Part shown: positions 7,092 to 13,271 of the stretch, piece after piece
Layout: each line of letters starts with the position of its first letter
Position numbering within the stretch: the first letter of the stretch is position 1
IMG/VR virus record: IMGVR_UViG_3300028361_000020
Span: 64,001-101,322 of that record
DNA length: 37,322 nucleotides
Source of the DNA: a virus
Direction: 5' to 3' (one strand)
The notes under the pieces: model-generated
What the model saw: the letters and a program-made list of their open reading frames with translations, nothing else
What the model was told of the DNA's origin: nothing
Database searches by the model: none
Program-made: the position numbers and the translations under genes

Positions 7092-7390
7092 TAGTTTTCC
7101 TCTATCTTAACTCTTAGAGGAAAGCCGTTGTCTCGACACATGGATGTTGACTCGGCTGCTTTTTGTTCTGCAATTTCGTGACTGAATACACCAACAACTC
7201 CGCTGCCTTCTTCATGAATTTGCATGGTAAGATTGTGAGCTGTTTCTGGCGTGTGCTTGAACAATTCTACCATTAACATTACAACAAAATCCATCGGTGT
7301 TGAGTCGTCATTTAAGAAGACAACTTTGTATTGACTGGGTTCTTTAAACTTGGCTTTTACTTTTTCTTCAATTTTAATTTCTGTGCTCAT
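7091..7390 (-). CDS. clpS: ClpS-like adaptor for ClpAP protease
   Basis: ClpS hands proteins with destabilising N-terminal residues to ClpA and inhibits other ClpAP substrates. The 99-residue protein has the family layout: a flexible N-terminal extension, YKVVFLNDDSTPMDFVV (NDD and the binding pocket, about residues 22-38), the helix with TMQIHEEGSGVVG (binding histidine), and the C-terminal HEIAEQKA with an RDNGFPLRV ending. It lies between bS21 and haem oxygenase with 9 nt and 1 nt spacing. A phage copy could redirect host proteolysis, for example away from tmRNA-tagged proteins. That link with the tmRNA in this window is inference. Confidence 0.93.
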   Translation of the reverse strand: MSTEIKIEEKVKAKFKEPSQYKVVFLNDDSTPMDFVVMLMVELFKHTPETAHNLTMQIHEEGSGVVGVFSHEIAEQKAAESTSMCRDNGFPLRVKIEEN

Positions 7391-7399
7391 ATTACCCTC

Positions 7400-7627
7400 T
7401 TAGATATCTGATTTGAGTTGACTTTTTTTAAGTCTGCTGATGGCAGCCTTCTTTGCTTTGCGGTTTTTAGTACCGTTGCTTTCAAAACTCTCGCGCCGCC
7501 GGATCTCTTGGAATAATCCGTCATCAGCTAGCTTCTTCTTTAACTTGCGAAGTGCCTTTGGTACATCGTTTCCTCGAACTTCAACTGACATACCTTGATG
7601 TCTGTCGGACTTTTGGTGTTTACTCAT
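7400..7627 (-). CDS. rpsU: ribosomal protein bS21
   Basis: bS21 sits near the anti-Shine-Dalgarno end of 16S rRNA and helps mRNA recruitment. The protein (75 aa) has the family core: VEVRGNDVPKALRKLKKKLA, then GLFQEIRRRESFES, then a lysine-rich tail. A start at 7627 overlaps the 127-aa gene upstream. As I recall, phage copies of bS21 are known in marine myoviruses of alphaproteobacteria, where they may be exchanged into host ribosomes. Together with IF-1 it points to control of initiation. Confidence 0.92.
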   Translation of the reverse strand: MSKHQKSDRHQGMSVEVRGNDVPKALRKLKKKLADDGLFQEIRRRESFESNGTKNRKAKKAAISRLKKSQLKSDI

Positions 7628-8003
7628 TATTTCCTCTTAGGATATTTTCTAACCAAGATACATCAAAAATTCTGTTCTTGCTTATTATATTATACGGGGT
7701 TGACCCGTTGTTTGTCAAGTAAAAAGTAGATGGTTGCGCAATTATGTGTGACGTAAACGCCCGTGTTGCCGGGCAGGAGTTATCAACATCCATAATAGTT
7801 ATGTTAACTGTTTTTACTAATTGTAGAAGCCATTCTAAATTTTCTTCTAGTGCTTCGTATAAAAACACATTTACTGGCAAACCGGCGGTTGTTAATATTT
7901 GTTGTACCTGTGACTTTAGTATTGCACTCGGAAATATTAATAAAAGACCAAATGTGTCGTTTGGCAATACATCCGGAGGCGTAATTATTGTAATATCATT
8001 CAT
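7620..8003 (-). CDS. hypothetical protein, 127 aa
   Basis: Begins MNDITIITPPDVLPND and contains LLLIFPSAILKSQVQQIL and VNITIMDVDNSC. The alternation of hydrophobic strands and helices suggests an alpha/beta fold, but no motif is diagnostic. It overlaps bS21 downstream and the 61-aa gene upstream by 8 nt each, so it belongs to the takeover operon. Unknown function. Confidence 0.65.
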   Translation of the reverse strand: MNDITIITPPDVLPNDTFGLLLIFPSAILKSQVQQILTTAGLPVNVFLYEALEENLEWLLQLVKTVNITIMDVDNSCPATRAFTSHIIAQPSTFYLTNNGSTPYNIISKNRIFDVSWLENILRGNNE

Positions 8004-8181
8004 CAGGTGGTGTCTTACTAAAATGCCACACCTCTTCTAGAACTGGTGGCTCTAACGATCCTAACATTGCACATAGATATTCCGCAGTTATAGGAGTGTT
8101 TGGCATTTTTGGTTTTATTGCTACTGCTACTATTTCTGTTACCGGCTGTGCTCGGTTCATTATGTCTATTAGATGAGTCAT
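7996..8181 (-). CDS. hypothetical protein, 61 aa
   Basis: Start at ATG 8181 because AGGAGG lies 7 nt before it, one of the best ribosome sites in the window. MTHLIDIMNRAQPVTEIVA is followed by a proline-rich stretch (KPKMPNTPITAEYL). It is the first gene downstream of the late promoter at 8245-8252 and overlaps the next gene by 8 nt. Function unknown. Confidence 0.6.
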   Translation of the reverse strand: MTHLIDIMNRAQPVTEIVAVAIKPKMPNTPITAEYLCAMLGSLEPPVLEEVWHFSKTPPDE

Positions 8182-8244
8182 CACCTACCTCCTGTTGATA
8201 AAGCATCACTCTGCTTTTATAGTCTACTTTTTAACTTCGTTACG

Positions 8245-8252
8245 TATTTATC
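8245..8252 (-). promoter_or_regulatory. T4-type late promoter
   Basis: GATAAATA on the minus strand, about 64 nt upstream of the first gene of the bS21-ClpS-haem oxygenase operon. Matches the NATAAATA form used by T4-like marine phages. Confidence 0.6.
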
Positions 8253-8523
8253 TATTTTTTCCAGTGATGCGTTCATTTCCAAACCCGTAGGTGTCGTCGA
8301 ACGTTTTAATGACTTCTCGCAAGTGTTTGAAGTTCGGTGCTTCTGGATAATCCATCTCCGAAAAAGTAGTACCGTTGGGCTTATACACAATCCATCCCTA
8401 ACCGACTGCTAATACAAGTATGTAATCTTTGAGGAGTTTCTTTTCAACATACAGTTCAAGAATGTTGTATGCTGCAATTCTTGCATCATGATATGGCTGT
8501 TCTAAGTCACTGTGAATAGACAT
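8248..8523 (-). pseudogene. small gene interrupted by an in-frame amber codon
   Basis: From ATG 8523 the frame reads MSIHSDLEQPYHDARIAAYN and stops at TAG (8398-8400) after 41 codons. The same frame then continues open for 49 codons (GWIVYKPNGTTFSEMDYPEA onwards) to a TAA at 8248. Both halves look coding, and together they would make a 90-residue soluble protein. The stop may be a real nonsense mutation, a readthrough site, a sequencing error, or the border of two small genes, the second with a GTG start. The region otherwise has no gene. Confidence 0.5.
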
Positions 8524-8525
8524 TG

Positions 8526-8813
8526 TTATTGTTCTGTAGCATCGGTGCTGGTCGTATCTAACATTTGCAAAGATTTCTTGTCTGCAATGTTAGCAGACTT
8601 ACTGCCTTCTGCATATGATAATCCGCCATAGGCCGAAGTGCTGTATCCTATCAATTGGGCAAACTGCCGACGGTCAGCTTTTGAGAAGTTCTGAACAGCA
8701 ATGGCGTTCATGTCTGCATTGCCGGTTTCTAGTAGCCACTCTACAATTGCGTTGGCACGAAATCGCGGTGTACCGTTGGCGTCCATGATGATTTGTTGTA
8801 CTGGGTGCTTCAT
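8526..8813 (-). CDS. conserved small phage protein, 95 aa
   Basis: MKHPVQQIIMDANGTPRFRA, then IVEWLLETG and RRQFAQLIGYSTSAYGGLSY. I recall a widespread small phage/bacterial family with the same order (VQP-hDxxGxxRFxxNxIVxxLL ... FAQLIGYSxSG). It has no assigned function. An upstream GTG (8828) is an alternative start. The C-terminal 25 residues are low-complexity and polar. Confidence 0.7.
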   Translation of the reverse strand: MKHPVQQIIMDANGTPRFRANAIVEWLLETGNADMNAIAVQNFSKADRRQFAQLIGYSTSAYGGLSYAEGSKSANIADKKSLQMLDTTSTDATEQ

Positions 8814-8862
8814 GTTGTGTTTTTTCACTTTAATTTAAGTTGTTGTTTTCAAGAGTGTTTAC

Positions 8863-9228
8863 TCATCGTCGCATAGTTGCTGCGTCTGTTGCAGCGGTCT
8901 TGTTGTCGCGACGGATGGGCATGAGGTTTGATTTGTGTGTTGTAACAATTCCAGCAATCTCATTTCCAGTATACACTGATTGTTCTTTTGCTGGACCGTG
9001 CGCAGGAATAGTGTCACTGGTTACACGTTTGACTTTGTAATCTGGAATCTTGTTGATACCAACACGCTGTCCCCTGGCATTAGTAGGAAGCTTGACCTTA
9101 CCAACTCCGAGTCGAGCAAGTGTTGCTTCGTGCAGTGCTTCGGCAGCAATAAGACTTTGTGTCTTCTTTTTGCCTTTGCGTTTTTTTGTAGTAAGCGAGG
9201 ACATACCTCGTATAAGATGCATACTCAT
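8863..9228 (-). CDS. conserved hypothetical basic protein, 121 aa
   Basis: AAAGG precedes ATG 9228. The N-terminal part is strongly basic (TTKKRKGKKKTQS) and the middle carries IPDYKVKRVTSDTIPAHG. The ending is rich in N, K, A and R. Similar proteins occur in marine T4-like phages, as I recall, without known function. It lies just downstream of a terminator, so it depends on readthrough or an unseen promoter. Confidence 0.65.
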   Translation of the reverse strand: MSMHLIRGMSSLTTKKRKGKKKTQSLIAAEALHEATLARLGVGKVKLPTNARGQRVGINKIPDYKVKRVTSDTIPAHGPAKEQSVYTGNEIAGIVTTHKSNLMPIRRDNKTAATDAATMRR

Positions 9229-9250
9229 AAATTATACCTTTAATTAAAAT

Positions 9251-9273
9251 CAACGACAGCATCGCTGTCGTTG
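9251..9273 (-). terminator. rho-independent terminator
   Basis: CAACGACAGC/GCTGTCGTTG, a perfect 10-bp stem with a 3-nt loop, followed on the minus strand by ATTTTAATT. It lies just after the stop of the 83-aa gene at 9289. Confidence 0.75.
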
Positions 9274-9288
9274 ACAATGTCATGTGTA

Positions 9289-9540
9289 TTACTTCTTGGT
9301 CGCCGACTTCCAAATAGTCTTGGCATTTACCCGCAAGTACGGCTTATTAGTCTCACTGAAATTTGGGTTTGGAATAGTAACCATCACGTTTTTGCCTGCA
9401 TCAAACGCTGCGCGTTGATTAATCGTCCGATTGCCGCTGGCAAGATAACCTTCGCGAACTAATCGCATTGTAGAATTAGCAACATTGCTGTGAATGCCTT
9501 TTGAAACGTACGAAGTGGAGTTGCTCTTTTTCTTACCCAT
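9289..9540 (-). CDS. conserved hypothetical protein, 83 aa
   Basis: Start at ATG 9540 with GAGG 9 nt upstream; the longer frame to 9618 would run through the promoter and is rejected. MGKKKSNSTSYVSKGIHSN and TMRLVREGYLASGNRT mark a basic small protein found, as I recall, in several marine T4-like phages. It forms its own transcription unit between the promoter at 9590-9618 and the terminator at 9251-9273, so it is probably needed early and in quantity. Function unknown. Confidence 0.75.
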   Translation of the reverse strand: MGKKKSNSTSYVSKGIHSNVANSTMRLVREGYLASGNRTINQRAAFDAGKNVMVTIPNPNFSETNKPYLRVNAKTIWKSATKK

Positions 9541-9589
9541 GGTGTGTAGTCCTCTTATGTATTTGCGTGTTTGCATGTTTGCATACTTG

Positions 9590-9618
9590 TTTATACAACG
9601 TTTTTGTACTGCTGTCAA
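9590..9618 (-). promoter_or_regulatory. sigma70-type promoter
   Basis: TTGACA (9613-9618), 17-bp spacer, TATAAA (9590-9595). Near-perfect, reading into the 83-aa gene. Confidence 0.85.
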
Positions 9619-9620
9619 GA

Positions 9621-9649
9621 AAAAAGAGACAGGTTTCCCTGTCTCTTTT
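9621..9649 (-). terminator. rho-independent terminator after the porin gene
   Basis: A 10-bp stem (AAGAGACAGG/CCTGTCTCTT) followed by TTTTTTCTT on the minus strand. It lies 24 nt after the porin stop and abuts the next promoter. The plus side also ends in TTTT, so it could work both ways. Confidence 0.85.
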
Positions 9650-9672
9650 AGATGTTATAGTTGTTTTAACTA

Positions 9673-10488
9673 TTAGAAGTTAAAGCTTACACCTGCTGCA
9701 ATGTCCGAATCTGTGGAGTTGATGTTGTAAGCAACTTCGCTCCACAATTCAATAGTATTGAACATCATGCTTGCGCCTGCGCCTACATAATCCACCAAGT
9801 CGGTGTCAGATGATCCACCTGCAAACCCAGCAATATCAACGGTTGCCATGGACCATCCAATCATGGCTTCGTATCCAACCGCGTCTGTTGTGCTTGAATA
9901 AGTTGCAACTGCGCCTGTGTTCAGTTGGTTGAACGAGCCGTTAACTTCGGCGGCAATTGCAAAGTCGTTGCTTACGTTTTGATAGTCGAGTACAACAGCA
10001 ACGTTTTGTGCAAGCATTACAGCTGGTGTAAAGTATGCTGCAACCTGGATGTTGGTCCAATTGTCAGTCACATTGTCATATCCAACATATGCTGCGCCCG
10101 ATGATGCACTAGCAATCAACGAATATTCTCCACTAGTTGGATTCGCAAGCGCGTCTCCGCCGAGTTCGCGCATAAGTGAACCGGTGAACAAGTCTTTCTG
10201 CTTACCAGCAGTGGCAGCAACAGCACCAAAATCAACACCAATATACCATTTGGCTAGTTCAACTTCTTCCGAATCTGGAAAGTCTGTAAACAACAACTCG
10301 CCGCCTACTAGCATGTCAACTGTTGGTGTAATACCGAAGCTAAAGTCAGCAGTTGCGTCCATTGCAAATACTGTGTCTGCGTTTCCGGATTTTGTAGCAA
10401 ATGTGTCAAGTGTGGCGCTTGTTCCTTGAGCAGATGCCGATGTTCCGATGGCCATAGTGGCAATTGTAGTTAAGAGTAGTGTACGCAT
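9673..10488 (-). CDS. outer-membrane beta-barrel protein (porin-like)
   Basis: The real start is ATG 10488 (AAGGA upstream); the longer frame includes the leader hairpin. MRTLLLTTIATMAIGTSASA is a classic signal peptide with an AxA cleavage site, so the mature protein begins near QGTSATL. The rest alternates polar and hydrophobic residues in beta-strand fashion and ends in SFNF, the C-terminal phenylalanine that the BAM machinery recognises. At 271 residues it is the size of a small alphaproteobacterial porin. It is a single-gene unit with its own promoter, 5' stem-loop and terminator. A phage porin could change uptake or block adsorption of competing phages (compare the lambdoid Lc porin); the role is inferred. 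Confidence 0.85.
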   Translation of the reverse strand: MRTLLLTTIATMAIGTSASAQGTSATLDTFATKSGNADTVFAMDATADFSFGITPTVDMLVGGELLFTDFPDSEEVELAKWYIGVDFGAVAATAGKQKDLFTGSLMRELGGDALANPTSGEYSLIASASSGAAYVGYDNVTDNWTNIQVAAYFTPAVMLAQNVAVVLDYQNVSNDFAIAAEVNGSFNQLNTGAVATYSSTTDAVGYEAMIGWSMATVDIAGFAGGSSDTDLVDYVGAGASMMFNTIELWSEVAYNINSTDSDIAAGVSFNF

Positions 10489-10520
10489 ATTGAATTCCTT
10501 TTGGTTATGCATTGTAACGT

Positions 10521-10545
10521 AGGAGCAATACTGATTATTGCTCCT
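10521..10545 (-). promoter_or_regulatory. 5' stem-loop of the porin mRNA
   Basis: AGGAGCAATA pairs perfectly with TATTGCTCCT around a 5-nt loop, starting about 5 nt after the predicted transcription start. A stem at the extreme 5' end protects mRNAs such as ompA from decay. The stem also holds an AGGAG sequence, but the real ribosome site lies further downstream. Confidence 0.6.
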
Positions 10546-10556
10546 TAACAATACTA

Positions 10557-10585
10557 GTTATACAGCAAAAAGCGCACCCAGTCAA
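10557..10585 (-). promoter_or_regulatory. sigma70-type promoter of the porin gene
   Basis: TTGACT (10580-10585), 17-bp spacer, TATAAC (10557-10562). The -35 lies inside the loop and stem of the hairpin at 10569-10601. Confidence 0.8.
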
Positions 10586-10601
10586 GTACTGGATACGCTT
10601 T
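10569..10601 (-). terminator. terminator-like hairpin embedded in the porin promoter
   Basis: AAAGCG/CGCTTT and CCAGT/ACTGG stems separated by a 3x3 internal loop, followed by TTTTT on the minus strand. It ends transcripts of the 58-aa gene upstream and at the same time carries the porin -35 box. Confidence 0.6.
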
Positions 10602-10639
10602 GCTTAAATAATGTCAATGTTGTTGTAAATTTACAACAA

Positions 10640-10816
10640 CTACTTCTTTGCTGCTTTTTCGTCTTTGGTAAGTTTTTGATTCCAGCTGTTGTTGCTAATG
10701 CCTAATTCAGAGGCCATTGGCTTGGTTTTGCCTTTGGTAACTTTGCCTCCTCCTTTTAAAAACGCATCAATCAAACTTTGTTCTGTGTTTGGCTTAGGTG
10801 GGTTATTTAAAGACAT
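10640..10816 (-). CDS. small protein of the LIDAF-GG family, 58 aa
   Basis: Missed by simple ORF listing. MSLNNPPKPNTEQSLIDAFL is followed by KGGGKVTKGK and a lysine-rich tail (KDEKAAKK). The EQSLIDAFLKGGGKV segment matches SQELIDAFFKKGGEV of the gene at 14149-14313, so the two are paralogues. AGGGA precedes the ATG. A palindrome (TTGTTGTAAATTTACAACAA, about 10619-10638) directly follows the stop. The family looks like a short DNA- or RNA-binding helix, but this is not proven. Confidence 0.65.
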   Translation of the reverse strand: MSLNNPPKPNTEQSLIDAFLKGGGKVTKGKTKPMASELGISNNSWNQKLTKDEKAAKK

Positions 10817-10972
10817 TGCTTATCCCTGGGTTAAAAATTATATAACAGTTTCTGAGTGGTGCGTTTTGTATCCCACTATTTGCAATCTACTAGTACTAAA
10901 AGTTTAAGAAGTACATCATTATTTGCCCAGCGGCCCAGACTATGTCTCGAGGGCGTTTTACAGTCTGTTATT

Positions 10973-11009
10973 AAAAGCGTACAAGGTAAGAAATACCTAT
11001 CTTGTACGC
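10973..11009 (-). terminator. rho-independent terminator of the tmRNA gene
   Basis: GCGTACAAG/CTTGTACGC (9 bp) with an inner AGGTA/TACCT pairing, followed by TTTT on the minus strand. It lies about 100 nt after the tag stop codon, where the permuted tmRNA gene should end. Confidence 0.85.
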
Positions 11010-11390
11010 GAGCAACTTTTCTATTACTAGGTAAGTTGTCAACCCTAGTAGCCCAATTTAGGCTGCAAGTGAGGAGATTCTGTTGCTACGCTCTCCCCGG
11101 GCGCCAGTGAATTAAGCCGCTAGGGCCATTTCCACAGTGTTTGCATTATCGGTTGCATTTAGTAGTTTGATCGCATTAACCGAGCTTAAATCCGGGTATC
11201 CTAATAATTGTTTTTCCTGCACGTCGATCCTATTTATCGCCCGTAACGTTCATCATTTAGTTGTTTACAAGCACTACCTTGAAGATGTCAATCACCCGTC
11301 TAAACTTTTGGTGGACGATCTGGGTACCGCCCCCAGGTCCGTTTCATTTATTACAATCATCAATAATGCAACAACCGATTACTCTCTGCT
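11010..11390 (-). ncRNA. ssrA: circularly permuted two-piece tmRNA
   Basis: tmRNA rescues stalled ribosomes and tags the nascent peptide. On the minus strand the acceptor piece comes first. Its T-arm CTGGG/CCCAG with a 7-nt loop is at 11320-11336, then AUCGUCC (11313-11319), A, and CCA (11309-11311). After a 66-nt intervening segment the coding piece starts at 11242 with GGGCGAU, which pairs over all 7 bp with AUCGUCC to make the acceptor stem. GGAUCGACG (11222-11230) is the usual 5' motif. The tag frame GCA...TAA (11156-11112) encodes ATDNANTVEMALAA; an LAA-type end is the degradation signal. The order acceptor-then-coding is the permuted form known from alphaproteobacteria and some other groups. 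The gene has its own sigma70 promoter and terminator. The exact resume codon and processing sites are inferred. Confidence 0.92.
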
Positions 11391-11401
11391 GCATGTATAT
11401 A

Positions 11402-11430
11402 TTTATACACTATAACGTGCGAAGTGTCAA
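11402..11430 (-). promoter_or_regulatory. sigma70-type promoter of the tmRNA gene
   Basis: TTGACA (11425-11430), 17-bp spacer, TATAAA (11402-11407). The -10 region also reads TATAAATA, the T4 late motif, so the RNA might be made both early and late. Confidence 0.85.
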
Positions 11431-11438
11431 GTTTTATT

Positions 11439-11638
11439 TTAGACCCAGGGACGACCTGGTTGCAGTCCGCCAGCATTTTCATTGTCGACGACCTCGTTGC
11501 CTGCATATTTTGTAGGCAACAGTTCAATGTTGGATGTATCTCGAGGGTTGCCTGCTGCTGTACGGTCGTTTGCTGCAAGAGCAAGCTTTGCTTCTTGCTT
11601 TGCTTGTTTGTTAGTTGTGATATACCATTTGCGCTCAT
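11439..11638 (-). pseudogene. small conserved phage gene with an apparent 1-nt deletion
   Basis: From ATG 11638 the frame MSANGISQLTNKQ is soon out of step with the better coding frame, which reads QEAKLALAANDRTAAGNP, then LLPTKYAGNEVVDNENAG and GLQPGRPWV before its stop at 11439. One extra A in the repetitive AACAAACAAGCAAAGC stretch restores a single frame: 200 nt becomes 201, that is 66 residues. I recall a widespread marine-phage family with this pattern (QARQEAKLALA, then LPTxYxGNxVVDN, then GRPW). Real frameshift or homopolymer error cannot be told apart here. Confidence 0.65.
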
Positions 11639-11688
11639 ACTAATATTTATACAATGTTTGTAAATTAGTATTAAGCTCTGATTTCATT

Positions 11689-11907
11689 TTAATCATTGCC
11701 GTTAATTTCGTCAACTGTACGGTGCATAAATATTTCGTAACGTTTTTTAATATCGGCATTAACAACTTCCACACAATGGATGCGGCCTTTTATCGTTAGT
11801 AATAAAAGTTCTTGGTCTGTTAGCCATATTACAAGGCCTGACACGTTTGTCGTTCCGTGGCAGCTATGCTTTTTGTAATGCGTGGCATAACATTTCTTTT
11901 CACTCAT
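11689..11907 (-). CDS. small tandem paralogue with VIWLT motif, 72 aa
   Basis: SGLVIWLTDQELLLLTIKG and VVNADIKKRYEIFMH parallel the next gene upstream (IVWLTDNELLMHQL, VAIKKVNEVYMHQT). The start overlaps that gene's stop as ATGA. Function unknown, but tandem duplication is visible. Confidence 0.6.
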   Translation of the reverse strand: MSEKKCYATHYKKHSCHGTTNVSGLVIWLTDQELLLLTIKGRIHCVEVVNADIKKRYEIFMHRTVDEINGND

Positions 11908-12113
11908 CCGTCTACCGCCGGGCCTACAGTTTGATGCATGTAGACTTCGTTTACTTTTTTAATAGCAACGTTGGTTATTTCTACGAACAAATATTCGCCA
12001 TCTAATTGGTGCATCAACAGTTCGTTGTCGGTCAGCCAAACGATTTTTCCGCCAGCCTTAAAGCCCAGCCGGAAATCTGTCCACTGGGTGTAGCAACGCT
12101 TTTCACTGTTCAT
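11904..12113 (-). CDS. small tandem paralogue with VWLTDNEL motif, 69 aa
   Basis: Starts at ATG 12113 (MNSEKRCYTQWTDFRLGFK); the longer frame is a shadow of the gene upstream. It shares the core (I/V)(I/V)WLTDxELL and a following IKKxxEhxMH with its downstream neighbour. It overlaps both neighbours. No known domain. Confidence 0.6.
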   Translation of the reverse strand: MNSEKRCYTQWTDFRLGFKAGGKIVWLTDNELLMHQLDGEYLFVEITNVAIKKVNEVYMHQTVGPAVDG

Positions 12114-12360
12114 GAGGTTCAAGAATGTTGTTGTATGTTTGATCTGAAAGTTTTTCTCTAAAATATTGTAGGGCGTCGGATTCGAGTATTTTATCCGCAT
12201 GCTCATTTGGGTAACGTATACTAAACAATAAATATTGCTTGCTGGATAACCAGATTACACGGCTATATGGTCCAGTAAACAAATCAATTGTAGTTACAAA
12301 GCAGTGTATACAATTCTTAACTTTGGGAATGGTTGGTATTTGCGACTGCCATTTTTTCAT
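12103..12360 (-). CDS. small protein related to the VIWL paralogues, 85 aa
   Basis: SRVIWLSSKQYLLFSIRYP matches the core of the two downstream genes more weakly, so it is probably the third, most diverged member. MKKWQSQIPTIPKVKNCIHC begins the protein. It overlaps the next gene by 11 nt. Function unknown. Confidence 0.55.
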   Translation of the reverse strand: MKKWQSQIPTIPKVKNCIHCFVTTIDLFTGPYSRVIWLSSKQYLLFSIRYPNEHADKILESDALQYFREKLSDQTYNNILEPHEQ

Positions 12361-12369
12361 AATAATACC

Positions 12370-12597
12370 TTATGCATATATTAAATAAGTAATAACGCCG
12401 TGATTTACAATATAACAACAATTGTGTGCATCAACGTTAACTTTAAACTGAGGGCCATCTTTTACTAATGAAACTGAGGACATTCCATCGTCGCTCCAAC
12501 AGCATGTACTGTCTATGCTGTTTTCGAATTCACGGTTCGGCTCGCAATTATCAATGCACCACCAATCTATAAACTTATCAATTATTTGCATGAACAT
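12370..12597 (-). CDS. hypothetical protein, 75 aa
   Basis: MFMQIIDKFIDWWCIDNCEP, then several cysteines, and a C-terminus ITYLIYA. It overlaps the upstream gene by 20 nt. ATG 12597 or 12591 could be the start. Function unknown. Confidence 0.5.
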   Translation of the reverse strand: MFMQIIDKFIDWWCIDNCEPNREFENSIDSTCCWSDDGMSSVSLVKDGPQFKVNVDAHNCCYIVNHGVITYLIYA

Positions 12598-12805
12598 GAT
12601 AACAATCTTCTTTGTTTACTAGCTCTGGTTCAGAACCTAGACTTTCTGTGATGTCAAAGACCGGTACTCCTGAAATCCTCAGCAGTATAATATGTTTGGG
12701 TTCCATAAGCGCAACTGGCTTTGGCAATGCAATCTCGCAGCAGAGGTTTGTGTCTGCAACCCTGGCCGAGCCAATGCTGACCATGTGTGCTTTTACTTTG
12801 ATCAC
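12578..12805 (-). CDS. conserved hypothetical protein, 75 aa, GTG start
   Basis: GTG at 12805 has GAGG 6 nt upstream and no good ATG nearby. IKVKAHMVSIGSARVADTNL and KPVALMEPKHIILLRISGV suggest a compact beta-rich protein that I associate with other marine phages. It lies in an operon with the 132-aa gene upstream and overlaps the gene downstream. Confidence 0.6.
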   Translation of the reverse strand: MIKVKAHMVSIGSARVADTNLCCEIALPKPVALMEPKHIILLRISGVPVFDITESLGSEPELVNKEDCYHVHANN

Positions 12806-12816
12806 TGCTTACCTCA

Positions 12817-13215
12817 CTATACATCTGGTTCAGGGTTATGTGCCCAGTGTAACAATCCTTGACGTTGCCTAGGACGTTTGGTAATGTTACCAAACCCGCT
12901 TTTGCGTACCTGCGCACCGTGTCTTGCACCAAAGGAACTCCACCGCCCAATTTGCCAACGGTCCAGTGCTTCGATGCGTCTACCGTGATAATATCTAATA
13001 TACCATTGAAACCAGCCCAGGGGATCTTCGGGCGTGATCCATCCTTTCTCACCCCAACGTTGAGCCGACAGTCCGACATTGCTGGCATAAAAATTTACTG
13101 GTGCAATCTCAATGTCTTCAATTAAATCTTCAGGAGAACTATTAAAATAGCCCCCGTCAAATACTCCAATTTCCAGCATCTGGTATGGTGTATAAAATGG
13201 TGCAAACGCTCTCAT
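12817..13215 (-). CDS. conserved protein of unknown function, 132 aa
   Basis: ATG 13215 is chosen over 13230 because AGGA lies 8 nt before it. MRAFAPFYTPYQMLEIGVFD, GWITPEDPLGWFQWYIRYYH, GRRIEALDRWQIGRW and TKRPRQRQGLLHWAHNP form a pattern that I recall in proteins of cyanobacteria, algae and marine phages. No function is assigned there. The many W and R residues suggest a compact nucleic-acid or protein-binding fold. It is the first gene after a sigma70 promoter. Confidence 0.75.
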   Translation of the reverse strand: MRAFAPFYTPYQMLEIGVFDGGYFNSSPEDLIEDIEIAPVNFYASNVGLSAQRWGEKGWITPEDPLGWFQWYIRYYHGRRIEALDRWQIGRWSSFGARHGAQVRKSGFGNITKRPRQRQGLLHWAHNPEPDV

Positions 13216-13242
13216 TGTACAGTCCTGCATTGTTTATAGTTC

Positions 13243-13271
13243 ACAGTAGCACACACACCAACCACTGTCAA
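13243..13271 (-). promoter_or_regulatory. sigma70-type promoter
   Basis: TTGACA (13266-13271), 17-bp spacer, TACTGT (13243-13248), reading into the 132-aa gene. The -35 overlaps the end of the membrane-protein gene upstream. Confidence 0.7.

Noticed and set aside
11232-11239. GATAAATA late promoter motif
   Set aside because: It lies inside the tmRNA coding piece and overlaps its acceptor stem, so it is explained by the RNA.
10689-11663. Plus-strand reading frames across the tmRNA region
   Set aside because: They run antisense to the tmRNA and small genes, lack ribosome sites and have cysteine-rich non-protein-like composition.
12654-13088. 144-aa minus-strand reading frame
   Set aside because: Shadow of the conserved 132-aa gene at 12817-13215, in another frame.
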